In this document: positions 23,910-36,040 of the stretch, piece after piece
Layout of the letters: every line of letters starts with the position of its first letter
Position numbering within the stretch: the first letter of the stretch is position 1
NCBI GenBank assembly: GCA_037157565.1
Contig: JAZHRO010000022.1
Location: forward strand, 9,936,001 to 10,000,000
Direction of reading: 5' to 3'
DNA: 64,000 bases
DNA from: Thalassia testudinum
Taxonomy: Eukaryota > Streptophyta > Magnoliopsida > Alismatales > Hydrocharitaceae
Translations under genes and position numbers: made by a program
Notes under the pieces: model-generated
Databases searched by the model: none
What the model was told of the DNA's origin: nothing
Seen by the model: the letters and a program-made list of their open reading frames with translations, nothing else

Positions 23910-24605
23910 TTCTTTTCAATTTTTTTTTTACAGATCCTTTAAGGAAAACTATTTTTATACTAATGACTATTACATTGGATTACATAAAATGGTATGCTAT
24001 TTTAATGTAAAAATGAAGATGCAAAAAGTAATACTTTCTCATTGAAGAGAGATTTTATTTGTTGTGTCTGGGACTTACAATCGAAGTTGGCAGCTAATCT
24101 TTTTCATTTTATTTTTTTTGTAAATACCCTCTAAAGCCAACTATTTTTACATAAATTACTATAACATTGGATTAGATAAAATAGTATGTTATTTCTAATG
24201 TAAAAATGCAACCGTCAAAAGTAATACTTTCTCGTTGGATCGAGATTACATTTGTTTTGGTTGGGATTTACCACCGGAGTCGAAACCAATTTTTTTTTTT
24301 TTTTGTAAATACCCTTTAAGGCCGACTAGTTTTACATAAATGGCTATTACATTGGATTATATAAGATAGTACACTATTTTTAATGTAAAAGTACAAATGC
24401 AAAAAGTAATACTTTTGCGTTGGATCGAAATTGTGTTTGTTTTGGTTGACATTTATCACAATTTTTTCTTTCTTCTTCTTTATCATCTTTTTTTTTTTTA
24501 AATACTCCTTAAGGCCAATTACTTTTACATAAATGGTTATTACATTGAATTACATAAAATAGTATGCTATTCCTAATGTAAAAATGTAAATGCAAAAAGT
24601 AATCA
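23910..24605. repeat. Tandem array, about 190-bp unit, nearly four copies
   Basis: Units are aligned on 'taagg(c)cNactattttta', near 23940, 24133, 24317 and 24509. Each has the block 'attacattggattacataaaatagtatgctat' and an ending T-run. The monomers differ by about 10-20% by eye. No coding potential. Confidence 0.75.
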
Positions 24606-24932
24606 TCCCCCCACCCCCTCTCCCCCAGTATACATCTTTGCACAGATAATAAAGTAATTTTCTCCTTTTATCTCATAATCGTTTAATCCATGATGGCTTG
24701 GGTGCATCTTAACTAGATATATTGTTCTTCTTTTGATAATTTTGACCACTATAATTGTCGTTAAAACCCAAAGAAGTTATCAAATGCTTCTTAGTTCTGT
24801 CTTGTGTTATGAATGACCTAGGAATACAGCCTTGGAGTGTGCACGAGATGCAAGGTAATGAGGGAAGTAGTGGGAGCCTCCAACCCATTTTCCGAAGTCG
24901 CTGTGACCCCTCTATGACTCTAGATAGAGTAG
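24606..24932. other. Non-coding flank left of solo LTR D
   Basis: Together with 27741-29142 it forms the DNA into which D inserted. No gene is seen. Confidence 0.4.
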
Positions 24933-27740
24933 TGTAACGACCCGATTCTCGAATCCCTACGAGACACAAGAATCGGATCGACTCGACTAATCCCAAGACC
25001 CAGTCGTCCAACGAGAAAGTAACCAAAAGAGTAGTAAAATAAATCACATTCACCATGTATATAACTAGTAGTAACAAAATACAGCAGTAAAGAAAGGAAA
25101 TACTACAGTATACATCACCACAACAGAAGAGAAATAAACATGTACATAACACGAAGCTTACAATAAAGAGAGTACAGGTAATAACAGAAAACTACTTACT
25201 ACAGCGGAAAGAAAAGTATAGAAGGTAGTACAGGTAACACTGTTGGGCTCTACTAGGCCTAGCGCCCTCTGCAGCCGCTGACTCTGGCTGCCCAACACCT
25301 GGTCCTGAAAGGGTAACAAGGGTGACACGTCAGCGAAACGCTGAGTAGAGTGGCAACTAAAAGCTAAAAGAAGTAGTAGAGTGTACAGTAGCTGTTATAT
25401 TTTTACTTTCTTTATTCATATTTTTCCATTTATTCACTGTTGATTTATTTCTCAGATCCTTCTCTTGATCTTGAATGTTTCTCGTGGGAACGATCTTGAT
25501 TGCAGTCTTTTCCGAAAAGTAGAAGTAACACGTGGTGCTCTCCTGGCCGGGAGAGTCCCCTGTGGTGGTCCTACTCTCAGTCAACCACCCCAAGGTCGCT
25601 GATAGACGTAACGGTGACTACGGCACGCGCGATAAGCGCACTGGCACGTTGTCAGTCGTTTCCATTAACGGGTGCACCCAAAGCACAGCACAGAACCAGT
25701 ATAGGGCAGAGCCCTCTCAGTAACAGGGGTCCAGCCCCTCCACAGTAACCAAACAGGGGTCTTGCCCCTCCACAGTCCGCGCACCCTCGCCTGACTACCG
25801 TGGTTTGCCCAGTGGGCCTAACAAGTCGGTGTAGGAAGGCTAGCAGAACCCTGGGGCCCATGGGGCAGCTAGTGCTCTCCCTACACTAGTAACTCTCCCC
25901 GGTACGGTGTACATGAGGGCCAAGAGTCGGTACAAAGTGGCCAAACCTAACCCCGGGTCCCTAGGGCGACTGCCTCTCCTCTGCACTAAGAGGTAACAGG
26001 TGCTTTCCCTGGTACTACGTACCCAAGGGACAACAAACTTTCCCATTCACTTTTCCAGCTCCATCCCATTTATTTCCAGGAGCTCTACTCCTAATTCCCC
26101 GTAGGGTTCATGCTCGTGTTTGTCAGGCCAAGCCATACTAGGTTTCATCACTTCAGGTTGATACGCATATAATACGTGTTCCAACATTCAACTTCCTTTT
26201 TCTTTCCAATTTGTATACAAACAGCTCGTATTTAATTTCAACCAACAGAATTTACATGCAACAGTTATTAGTAATAGTACTCTACATTCCACCGGCAGCT
26301 GTCATCCAATTTCAGGCAATTATTATTATTTTATCCACTTATCCAAGACTGCAATGTATATATATATCCAGCTAGTTTTCCAGTCCTAGGATTCATGCCA
26401 TACCCTAGGATCCATCATTTAATCTAGCTTTCCAGTCCTAGGATTCATGCAATACCCTAGGATCTATCATTCAATCTAAGTTCTCAGTCCTAGGGTTCAT
26501 GCAATGCCCTAGACTCTATTAATTGTTGCATAATTGTATAAATTTTGTTAACTAAATTAAAGGGTCACTCTACCCGCGAAACCGGAAGTACTGGGGGCGT
26601 GGTCGGCAATCCCACGCGCCTCTGCAACCCCCAAAACTGCAACGGAACGGGGTCCTAACACAAGGATCAATCACAAGGAGTTTCTCAGAACAGTATACAA
26701 TTACTGTAAACAGGTAGAGGAAATAAATCTGGAAAGAATGAAACTTGAAACGCGGAAAACGGACTCCGAACGGACCCTAAACGGGTCAAAAACGAAGAGT
26801 CTGCCCAAAATCAGACGTCTGGAACTTCTTCCAGATGTCTTAAAAGGTCGATCATGCCATACCTCGGTCTGCGCAGTCCTTTAGACATCCAGAAGCCCGC
26901 TGGATCGTCTGGTCCTAGTTTCCAGACGTCCGATTGTCACCCCGGACGTCTGGAGGTCCTCTCCGTCGTCTGGTACTATGCCCAGACGTCTGATCCGTGT
27001 GGGATGGCGAGCCCTCGCGCCCTCCCGAACAGAACCTGCACACACACACACCCGCTCTCATCACGAAGAGGCACAGAAGAACGTGGCGAACGACTACATG
27101 GCCGTACACGCGTAAAAAGAAGTAGGAAAATATTGTACCTGTCAGACGTCTTCTACGTCGTTTGGACGTAAGTCCAGACGTCTGATTCTGGGAAATTTTC
27201 CCAGAATCAGGACCCGTTTCGCTCTCCGCCCGCGACGCACGGCCGTGTTGCGCTGCGTCCGCCTGCTGCCCGAGCTGCAGCAGCTCCTCCACGCCACCCC
27301 ACGCTCGTTGCTCTCCCGCCAGCCGGCTCTAGCTGCCCCGGCAAGCTCGCACCTTCGCGGTCGAGCTTTCTTCTTCCTCTCGCAACACTCCTCCTTCCCG
27401 CACGCGCGCAGTAGCCACTGCTGCCGCACTCGCTCACTCACTCGCTCACGCTCTCGCTGGCTGGGAGAAGGAGAAGAAGAAGAAGGTGGTGGAGTGAGGG
27501 TGAGGGAGTGGGCGGTGATATTTGAAGGCAGCGCGGGGAGAGAGAGAAAGAAGCGGCGTCATCTGCAGGGAGGGAGAGAAAAGCGAAGAACGAAGGCGGT
27601 GGGTTCAGTCTGTGCGCGCAGGCGCGCAAGCGCGAACCCGTACGCTGAAAAAATTAATACCAGACGTCTGGGAAGGATTCTAGACATCTGGGCCACTTCC
27701 CAGACGTCTTAAACTACGTCTGATGTCCATGTTCGTAACA
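24933..27740 (-). mobile_element. Gypsy-type solo LTR, family D (Tekay/Del-like)
   Basis: A 2.8 kb LTR that starts TGTAACGACCCG and ends GTTCGTAACA, with a perfect AGTAG duplication at 24928-24932 and 27741-27745. It has no internal region. In its own orientation it runs from 27740 down. First comes a segment with CAGACGTCTG palindromes (27740-27655), then a GC-rich leader-like segment (27650-27230), more palindromes (27180-26810), and a 3' half shared with the LTRs of B and E. The partial LTR at 63062-64000 is the same family in the opposite orientation. Confidence 0.9.
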
Positions 27741-29142
27741 AGTAGCCATTCCTTTTATCATGGCTTTTGATGAATGAGTCAATGTCAATCATGTTAGCCA
27801 ATTGACATGCTTGATTTTAGTAGCATTTTCTCTTGCTAAGTGCTTAAGTATTTTCTCCTACCCGGAGTTGTTTATTCGTTTTGGATACATGATTAATGAT
27901 AAACCTGAATGTCATGGTTAAGTATTAAATTCTATATGGCAACCTGATTGCATAGTTGGAGTGATAAATCAATGATTACAAGCCCATGTTTAAATGATGC
28001 CAATGCTTGTTTAGCTTATGAAATCAAATAAAATTTCATTATGTGACAATTGTCCTTTAGTATTAATGATTTTCATGAACACTCTAAAATTAAGATGAGT
28101 TTTGAACTAACCGAAACAAATGGGAATTACTTTGCTATGCTTCGTAACATTGGAAATGATTGGAACATTGGATAGTAGAATTGTAAATAAACTTGGAAAT
28201 GGTGGTACCGGTAATTAATAAGTCTTGTATCTACTATCAATGGTATGATCGGCTATAGCAATTTAGAGGGAGAGATTGATTTAGGGGCAGTTAGCCTCCC
28301 TATGACTTATTTGTTAGATTGTTTAGCCAACTGGGTAGCCAGGTGTGAGTGGATACATGTTGCTGACTATGAGAAACTTGTTTTTTGTCACACCCTAGAG
28401 TGGTGATGACTGGCCGTACATCAATGTAGAGTAGCTCCTAGCTTGTGCATCACACAAGTCTATATCACCACTTCACCTAGGTTGTGGGACCTCAGGACAG
28501 TTAACTAAGTAAAAGAGTAGATGTGGGCTATCCTCTCGGTTAAGAGGGTGTACTGTATCAACTTTGCTATTTAGAACACCGTAGCATATCTCCTCGAACC
28601 TTTCAAAAGAAATGATTTGGGTGCTTGATGATTGGAATAGTGAGAGGGCTCAGATAAAAATGTAATTATTAAATAGAAAATAAGTTTATTCTGAGAATAG
28701 TAGTGGTTTACCTTGCCTCTCGCAACTTCCTTTGGTTCTTCTAAATCTTTTTTGCCATTTTTTTGCTACTCTACTCAGCTGTTGCAGATGATTCTTTTAT
28801 TGGACTTTGATTTGGTGAGCTACAACCAGATCGTGCGATTGTAGGAGGTGACGATACTAGTCTAAGTTATCAGTTGTAGTTATAGTTATGCTAGTTTTTT
28901 GTTCTCTTAGTAGTTCCTTCTGTATTGATTTCTTCAGTTATGTACTCATGGATTATGGTAACTATGGATGATGTTCTTTTGATACTATTTTAGTTTAGTT
29001 TATTCTTCCTTTTTTTGTCATATATGTGATGTGATGCGTTATGCATGTGTATTATATTTTATATTTATATGTTGGATGGCCAGATCTTGAAAGTGTAGGA
29101 AATTGACTTAGGTCTCTACTAGGTGGGGGCTTAGGTTGTAAC
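27741..29142 (+). other. Possible old Gypsy LTR interrupted by D
   Basis: The sequence around 28770 ('tgctactctactcagctgttgc') matches the 'CACTCTACTCAGC' block of the B/D/E LTRs in plus orientation. The stretch ends TTAGGTTGTAACA at 29142, a plausible LTR end. No second copy or target duplication was found and the left end is unknown. Confidence 0.35.
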
Positions 29143-29479
29143 AGTTCATGCAGAAAACTCCTCTAGAGTAGAGGGGAAAAACAACAGGCAAAGAGAGACG
29201 GGGAGAGAGAGATAGAGATTCTACTATAGAAAAAAAAATATGGAGTACAACTCACATTCGAACCCTAATAGAGACTAAGGTAGCGCTCTCTCGAAAATCG
29301 GAAAAAAGGAAATAACCCCCAAGAAACTCTAACACACACGTATATATAGTGCATGTCTAATCAGATCTAAAAATCCATACTACGGGGCCTCCACCCTCTC
29401 ACTAAACAAGTTATCAAGATCCATTTAATTTTGTGTGTCGGGCCATAATTGGGTTGTGAGCATTCAAGGTATAATCAAT
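29143..29479. other. Non-coding stretch with a TATA-like site
   Basis: GA-rich DNA with 'cacgtatatatagtgc' near 29340. No gene or repeat boundary was identified. Confidence 0.3.
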
Positions 29480-29828
29480 AATTCTTGATGTTCAACTTGC
29501 ATGAGATCCCTAGGACTTGATCCAACTCCACTCTTTTAATGAAAAGACATTATACAATTCTTAATGTTGGACTTACATGAGATCCATAAGACTTGATCCA
29601 GCTCCACTCTTTTAGGGTGTGTTTGGTGGTGGGGTTAAAGGAGGTTAAAATGGAATAAGTGGAAATAGTGTTTGTTTGGGTGGTGGAATAAGGATAGGGT
29701 TAAGTATAGGGTTAAAATGATTGGTATTTTAATGTGATGTTAGTGGATATTTTTTTAATAATATAAGTGGGAGTGGAGAATATTAGTAGGTATTTGTTTA
29801 TTATTAAAAGCGAGAGTGGAGGGTATAG

Positions 29829-31545
29829 CGTTGATACTAAAGCACCGCGATCGTTTATTTTGATGATAACAAAACACGTGTCATTTAACATTTGCACTTG
29901 AAGTCTTAGATTTCAGGTCAATTGCAAATGGAGACGTGGTTAGACGGAGTTCAAGCTTGCATCCATGGCGGATTGGAGCAGCTTGACGGAGAACAGAGGA
30001 GCTTCGTGAGGAGCGATGGCTTGAAGAAGGAAGGAGATGAAGAATATGATAGATTTCCTTTCCTTGTAATCGTTGTACTTTTGTTTATTTTGTTGCTCTT
30101 TATTTTTGTTTCTTAGATTCATGTTAAAGAGCCTCAAAGAACCCTAACAGTAGTCCTAGGAACACTTGCACAACTCTAGAATACTTACGTTTTCTGTAGA
30201 GAACTTAGAAAATCAAAATAGGATTCAAATAGCCTTTTCAGACGTCTAATCTGAAAATCAGACGTCTGATAAATACTTTTAAGACATCTAAATGTTGATT
30301 TAGACGTTCGACTATATTTAGGCTGGACTTAGTTAGTTCTATCTGATGAAATCAGACGTCCAGACCTTAGTCCAGACATCTTAGAAGACGTCTGATGATT
30401 TTGCCAGACGTCCAATTAGTGGACCGTTGGCTGGCTTAGCAAACATTGAAGGAAATGACCGTTGGCTCGTATCGGACGTCCATAGAGGACCCCAGACGTC
30501 TGATACATAATCGTTTTGCCTTGGCTGACCCAAAATATCTTCTTAGATATTTTCTAGCCGTTGCACTCTCTTGGAAATCCATTCCTGTAGGAAAATAGGT
30601 TTCCAGACGTCTAGACTTAATTCCAGACGTCCTGTATGTCATTTGATGACAAGGCACTAGAACCCCGTTTAGATCTGATTCAATTCAGTAAGGAAACCCA
30701 CCTAAAATCAGACGTCTGACTTTGTTCCCAGACGTCTTAAACTGGTTTTCCAAACGTCCGATGCCAGGATCAGACATCTGATAGCCCTGTCAGTGTAATG
30801 ATTAACCCTGATTTGGGCCTGATTTTCTTGGAGCTTGCACCCAACGGCTATGGAAGCCTTCCAAGGCCTTCCAAAGCCTTCCTCGGGCCTCTATAAATAG
30901 AGGGGAACCTTTGCCACTCAAAAACACACCTAGAACACACCCAAGACACACATAGCAACATACTTTCTACTCTTTTGTGTCCAAGAAAAGCTCTTGCTCT
31001 CCAAGCTCAAGTTCTACATCTAGAGAGCATCAATCATTTGTGCACCCGCTCTCCCGCCGACGATTACGAAAGCGACGAAGCGCTACTGCGTGGTTCACGC
31101 ATCCGCGTCAAGCCAGCACACTTCCATCAAAGGGAAGTTTCCTAATTCCTATAGAAGCTAGGTTTAAATCTTTGTTGGCTCTATAGGACTATATTTGTAA
31201 TTTACTTTATTATTTGGTTGGATATTCGCTTTGCAAATTTCCGCCTCCTTCGTAAGACAAAATTCTTCCTATGAAGAGAAGGGGTTTGAGGTACGCTACC
31301 CTCGTATAAAGTAGCATGGTTGTAATTGAGGTTGTACTACCCTCGCTTAAGTAGTACGTTAGTGGATTTGATCAACTTGGTTGATCGGAAAATCCTAACT
31401 CGAGAGGGTTAGGTGGTGGTTTTCACCCGGTTTAGGTTTCTACCTAAAAATAATTGTGTTCATTGTGTGATTGTCATTTTGTGAGATTGTTATATTTTTT
31501 ATTCCGCACTTTATTGCGTCACCCCCTCCTAGCAGGAAAACTACA
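29829..31545 (+). mobile_element. Solo LTR of the F (Sirevirus-like) family, plus orientation
   Basis: Matches the LTRs of element F in reverse orientation over its whole 1.7 kb, from a degraded TGTTGGTGC (cGTTGATAC) to ACTACA. It is flanked by TATAG (29824-29828) and TATAA (31546-31550). It has the CAGACGTCTG cluster at 30240-30790 and the TATA box CTATAAATAGAGGGG at 30890. It is the most diverged F-type LTR here, so the oldest. Confidence 0.85.
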
Positions 31546-31599
31546 TATAATGGATTTTTTTTAGTAGTAAAAGTGAGAGTGGAGAATGATTGATGTATT

Positions 31600-33328
31600 T
31601 GAAGGTTCCCTAATCGGAGGGGGTGACGTAATAATTGCGGAAATGAAATATAAATAATCTCACAAATAAGCAATCCCACAAGTACACAAGTAATTTTAGG
31701 TGGAAACCCAAACCGGGTGAAAACCACCACCTAACCTTCTCGAGTTAGGATTTTCCGATCAACCAAGTTGATCAAAATCCACTAAACCGAATCACTTTAA
31801 ACGAGGGTGATTCAACCTCAATACAACCACGTTACTTAAACGAGGGTAGCGTACCTCAACCCCTTCTCTCCACGAGAAGGATTTTGTCTTACGAAGGAGA
31901 CGGGAATTCGCAAAGTGAATACCCAACCAAATAACAAAGATAAAATAAACAACAAGTCCTATAGAGCCAACAAAAAAATTATAAACCTAGCTTCTATAGG
32001 AATTAGGAAACTCCCCTTTGCAAGGAGTGCGTCGAGTTGATAACGCGGTGCGTGAGCCACGCGACGGCGCAACTTCGCTCTCGTGGACTACGGCGGGAGA
32101 GCGGGTGCACAACAGCTTGATGCTCTCAAGATGTAGAACTTGAGCTTGGAGAGCAAGAGCTATCTAGGACACAAGAGAGTGGAACTATGTTGCTTAAGTA
32201 TGTCTTGTGTTTCTCTTAGTGTATCTAGGTGTGTGTTTGTGTTGCAAAGGTTCCCCTCTATTTATAGAGGCCTTAGGAAGGCTTTGGAAGGCTTATGAAA
32301 GGTTCTATAACCGTTGGGAACAAAGTCCAAGAGAATCAGCCCGAAATCAGGAACAATCATTGTTCTGACAGGCTTATCAGACGTCTAATTCTGGCATCAG
32401 ACGTCTGGAACTGCACTTTAAGACGTCTGATTTCAAGGTCAGACGTCTGATTTTGGGCGGGTCTCTTCCTGACTTGAATCAGATCTAAACAGGGTTCTAG
32501 CACAAGTCCATCAGACGACATATCGGACGTCTGGCACTATGTCTAGACGTCTGGAAACCTACTTTTACTGTGGGAATGGATTTCCAAACGTTGCAATGGC
32601 TAGAAAATCTCTGAGAAGAGATTTTGGGTCAGCCGAGGCAAAACGGTCATTTATCAGACGTCTGGAAAGGCCTAAGGACGTCTGATAAGGCTCTAACGGT
32701 CATAACCTTGAGTGTTTGGTAAGCCAGCCAACGGTCCACTAATTGGACGTCTGGCAAATCCATCAGACGTCTCCTAAGACGTCTGGTCTAAGGTCTGGAC
32801 GTCTGATTTCATCAGACAGAAATAACTATGTCCATCCTAATAGTTATCAGACGTCTGAAACAACAGTCAGATGTCTTAAAATACTTTATCAGACGTCTGA
32901 TTTGGGAATTAGACGTCTGGAAACTCTGTTTGAACCCTATATTGGTTTTCTAAGTGTTCTACAGAAAACCTAAGTATCCTAGGGTTGTGCAGGTGTTCCT
33001 AGGACTACTGTTAGGGTACTTTGAGGCTCTTTAACATGAATTATCTAAGGAAATAAAGAACAACAAAAGAAACGAAAAATACAACAAGTACAAAAGAAGG
33101 AAATCTATCCTATTCTTCATTTCCTTCCATCTTCAATATATCGCTCCTCGCGAATCTCTTCTGTTCTCCATCAAGCTCGTCCAAGCCGTCCTGAATGCGA
33201 GCTCGAACTCCGTCTAATCACGTATCCATTTGCGATTGACTTGAAATCTAGGACCCAAAGCGCAAATATTAAATGACACGTGTTTTGTTATCATCAAAAC
33301 AAATGATCATGGTGCTCTAGCACCAACA
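31600..33328 (-). mobile_element. Solo LTR of the F (Sirevirus-like) family, minus orientation
   Basis: Full-length match to the F LTRs in the same orientation, ending GCACCAACA, with a perfect GTATT duplication at 31595-31599 and 33329-33333. The palindrome cluster is at 32380-32930. On the minus strand a TATA box (CTATAAATAGAGG) lies near 32260. Confidence 0.9.
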
Positions 33329-35339
33329 GTATTGATGTGATGTTTATGTTAAAATGATGGGAAAAATATGGAAAAACTTGGGATAACCCTTAACTTGGGT
33401 TAACCCCACTGACAAACGGGGCCTTAATGAAAGACATTATAGTCTCCCTTATGTTGCACAACTTCCCATCAAGCTTAGAAGATACTTGCCTACATGGTTT
33501 CTCCTTGGAATGTTCTTGTTCATTCTCATTCTTGTCATTTTATTCATGTTGTTCCTCTATTAATTTCCACATTTCACATATAAATCCGTAAACATTGATT
33601 GCTTACCACAGATTTAACTCCCGTCCTGAAAGGCCTCTCTATTCTTGCAACTTGTGCTACTTCTTTCTTTCCAGTAGGTTATTTGACTTGTGCTCTACGT
33701 AGACATCTATAATAAATGACATGTCCTTCTTTCTATAAGAGTATTTAGTATGTGAAAGTCCCAGGCCACAGGAAGTTTTGTAAAATCTACCCATTTCTGG
33801 AAACTTTCAAGGATACTACCATTTGGTCGGAAAATTTCATTTCTGCTCTAAAATTAACCATCCCATAGAATGTTTGACACTGACAATGATTTTCCTTTGG
33901 TCTGCATCCAAATTAGATGTAAACCTATTCATTTTGGTGAATTGATGAGGTTTATGTGCTGAGAAGTATCGAATACGGTAAATCTGTCGGCTGCACAAAT
34001 GGTGATTTATCACTGAAAGGGACTTGAGGATCATGTGGTGTGAGAATAAACTATGAAGGCATGTATTGGAGTACTGCTGTGGTTAGCTACTCAACTGGTG
34101 TGGAAGAATGCTTGTCCCTTTAAGTTAATCTTTTCATCTTGGAAGAGGTTACTAAGGCGTTGCCCTTTAATCCTGTGCTATTCTGTTGCGAAAACAGAGC
34201 TGATTTCCAATCAGAAAGAATGCCTAGTCTACATTAGGAATAATTACCAATAGATATCTTTACATCGATACACTGCTTGACAATAATGAAACTGTGAATC
34301 TGCATCGCGGGAATGTTCCCTTGAATATAACACTTGGAATCTGGTGTCCAACTATTCCTTCATCTTTACTGCAAATGGGATTTTTTTTCCCCTAATATTC
34401 TGCCTGCTCTTTCGCATTTGTGCCCGTATGAGCACTCTGGCGATGGTTGGGCTTTAAAGCTTCTTGGTGAAATCATCAATCTGACGGTAACGACTAAGAA
34501 AGGAAGGAGATGCAATCTTATTCAGTAATTGCATATTACTTTATTTAGTTTGCAAAGGCAGCTATCCAACTCTTCAGGTGTTTGTTTCCAAGGATAGTGA
34601 TTCTCAGAAAAACTATGTATAGATTTCAAAGGATGCCTTCTTTGTGTACCATATGTCTTTTCGTCGATCAGCCAAGTAAAACAGCTACCCTTTTTTCCTT
34701 GGGTGTCTTTTTGCCTATGAAGCTTGGAAAAGATTCAACCTTAGCTAAACCAATCCTAGACCAAAAGATTCTTGCAGTGTAATTTTCACTCTGCATGTTA
34801 TCATTATGAAGTGTCTTATTATAAATCAAGTGGAACAAGCAAAACAAAGGCTTTAATTTGAGAATTTTGGCTTCAGCAAGTGCTGCTTTGTTCAAGGTGG
34901 AACAACAAAAGTGAAGATTACTCAGAAGTGCAAATCCTTGGGATGTGAGGAAAGGTACTTGAGCCTTATCTTTGGATCACAGTACATTTTCCTAATAGAT
35001 TGGTGATGACTAATATTATGATGAGAAGCCGCCATATCACTTAAATTGAGATGATATTCAAGGCATCTTACAACAACAAAAGAAAAATCAAAAGGTAATG
35101 AGATTACCAGTCATCTTTGAGTATTATTCAAGCCCCATTTTTGGCCACATGAACAGTTGGAAACATTTTGAACTGACATTTGCATATCAAAGGGCATGGA
35201 AAATGAATATCTGTGTCCAGCAAATAAATTAAAAAAAATGTAGGTGGCATTGATCCTAAAACTCAAACAGGTTGACAAGGATGCAAAGACAGGTCAGGAT
35301 AGGAATCAAATTTAAAGCCTGGATCCATTATAGGGACAC

Positions 35340-35350
35340 TGTTGGATCAT

Positions 35351-35383
<33 letters not shown>

Positions 35384-36040
35384 ACATAAAGATTATGGAC
35401 TGTCATGTAAATGTCCATCAATTAAAGTGATTGATTTAAGTTTTATTAAGGGTATGGGCATAAAATGCAAAAGGATGGTGTGATTTGGTTTAATGTATGT
35501 GTAGAGACCAGGTTTGCAATTATAATTTCTCAAAGGGCGGATTTGTAATTTACTAATAGTAATTAGTTTTGCCTAATTACTAATTTGGAGGGGTTAGGTC
35601 CCTAAGGGTTTCTCACCTTATTCTATACTCCATCCCCATGGTGTGTTGAGAAGGAAAAGAGAGACAAGAGTGGCTAGGTGGCTACTGTCATAGGAGAAGA
35701 TTATCTCATAATTACTCTCGATCTAAAGGAGGTAAGAACACCTTTGGAAAAGCCTAACTCGTGGCCTCTTCTTCTACAGTAAATATGAACCCAGGTATGT
35801 TTTCTATACTCGATGCATGTTAAATAGAGCTTAAATATATCAGATATTCATGTTTATATTTTGTTTATATGAGTCATGTTTGGGCATATATGCATCTATT
35901 TATTTGTTATTCAGTCATGTAATCATCAAATCACCTACATGATTAGATCTAGCTTTTGGAATTCTCAGAAAATCTCGTAACACATTTTGTAACCGTCATA
36001 AGTACCGGTACTCTTGAGGAGTATCGGTACAGACAAGATA
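35340..36040 (+). other. Left part of an unresolved element (H) holding the nest
   Basis: Starts TGTTGGATCATAATCC exactly where homology to the dispersed block stops, so it is probably the edge of an inserted LTR element. It includes an (AT)n run and ends in TACCGGTA-type repeats. The sequence resumes at 62463 after element B. No right end or matching GACAC duplication is visible in the window, so the class is unknown. Confidence 0.4.
35357..35383. repeat. (AT)n microsatellite
   Basis: Perfect AT dinucleotide run of about 13 units. Confidence 0.9.

Larger units (their letters stand above)
29615..33423. mobile_element. Tourist/Harbinger-like MITE split by two solo LTRs
   Basis: Terminal inverted repeats: the left reads GGGTGTGTTTGGTGGTGGGG, and the right on the opposite strand reads GGCCCCGTTTGTCAGTGGGG. 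Both continue into GTTAA. The target duplication is TTA (29612-29614 and 33424-33426), as expected for PIF/Harbinger MITEs. The empty site is preserved next door in the tandem unit at 29530. Without the nested LTRs the element is about 360 bp (29615-29828, 31546-31599, 33329-33423), non-coding and AT-rich. Confidence 0.82.
29480..35339. repeat. Dispersed duplicated block, copy 2, with insertions
   Basis: Homologous to 12070-14232 but expanded by the MITE/LTR complex at 29615-33423. At its left end a unit of about 70 bp is tandemly repeated (29490-29560 and 29562-29611). The undisturbed unit still shows the empty target 'ctcttttaatgaaa'. The block ends 'ccattatagggacac', as copy 1 does, and a new element begins at 35340. 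The frame at 34340-34500 (LSHLCPYEHSGDGWALKLLGE...) has a broken counterpart near 13270. I do not recognise the protein. Confidence 0.6.

Noticed and set aside
27245..27712. 155-codon plus-strand frame MLRCVRLLPELQQLL...
   Set aside because: It lies antisense in the GC-rich leader of solo LTR D and is low-complexity. The same frame in the 63 kb copy reflects DNA similarity only.
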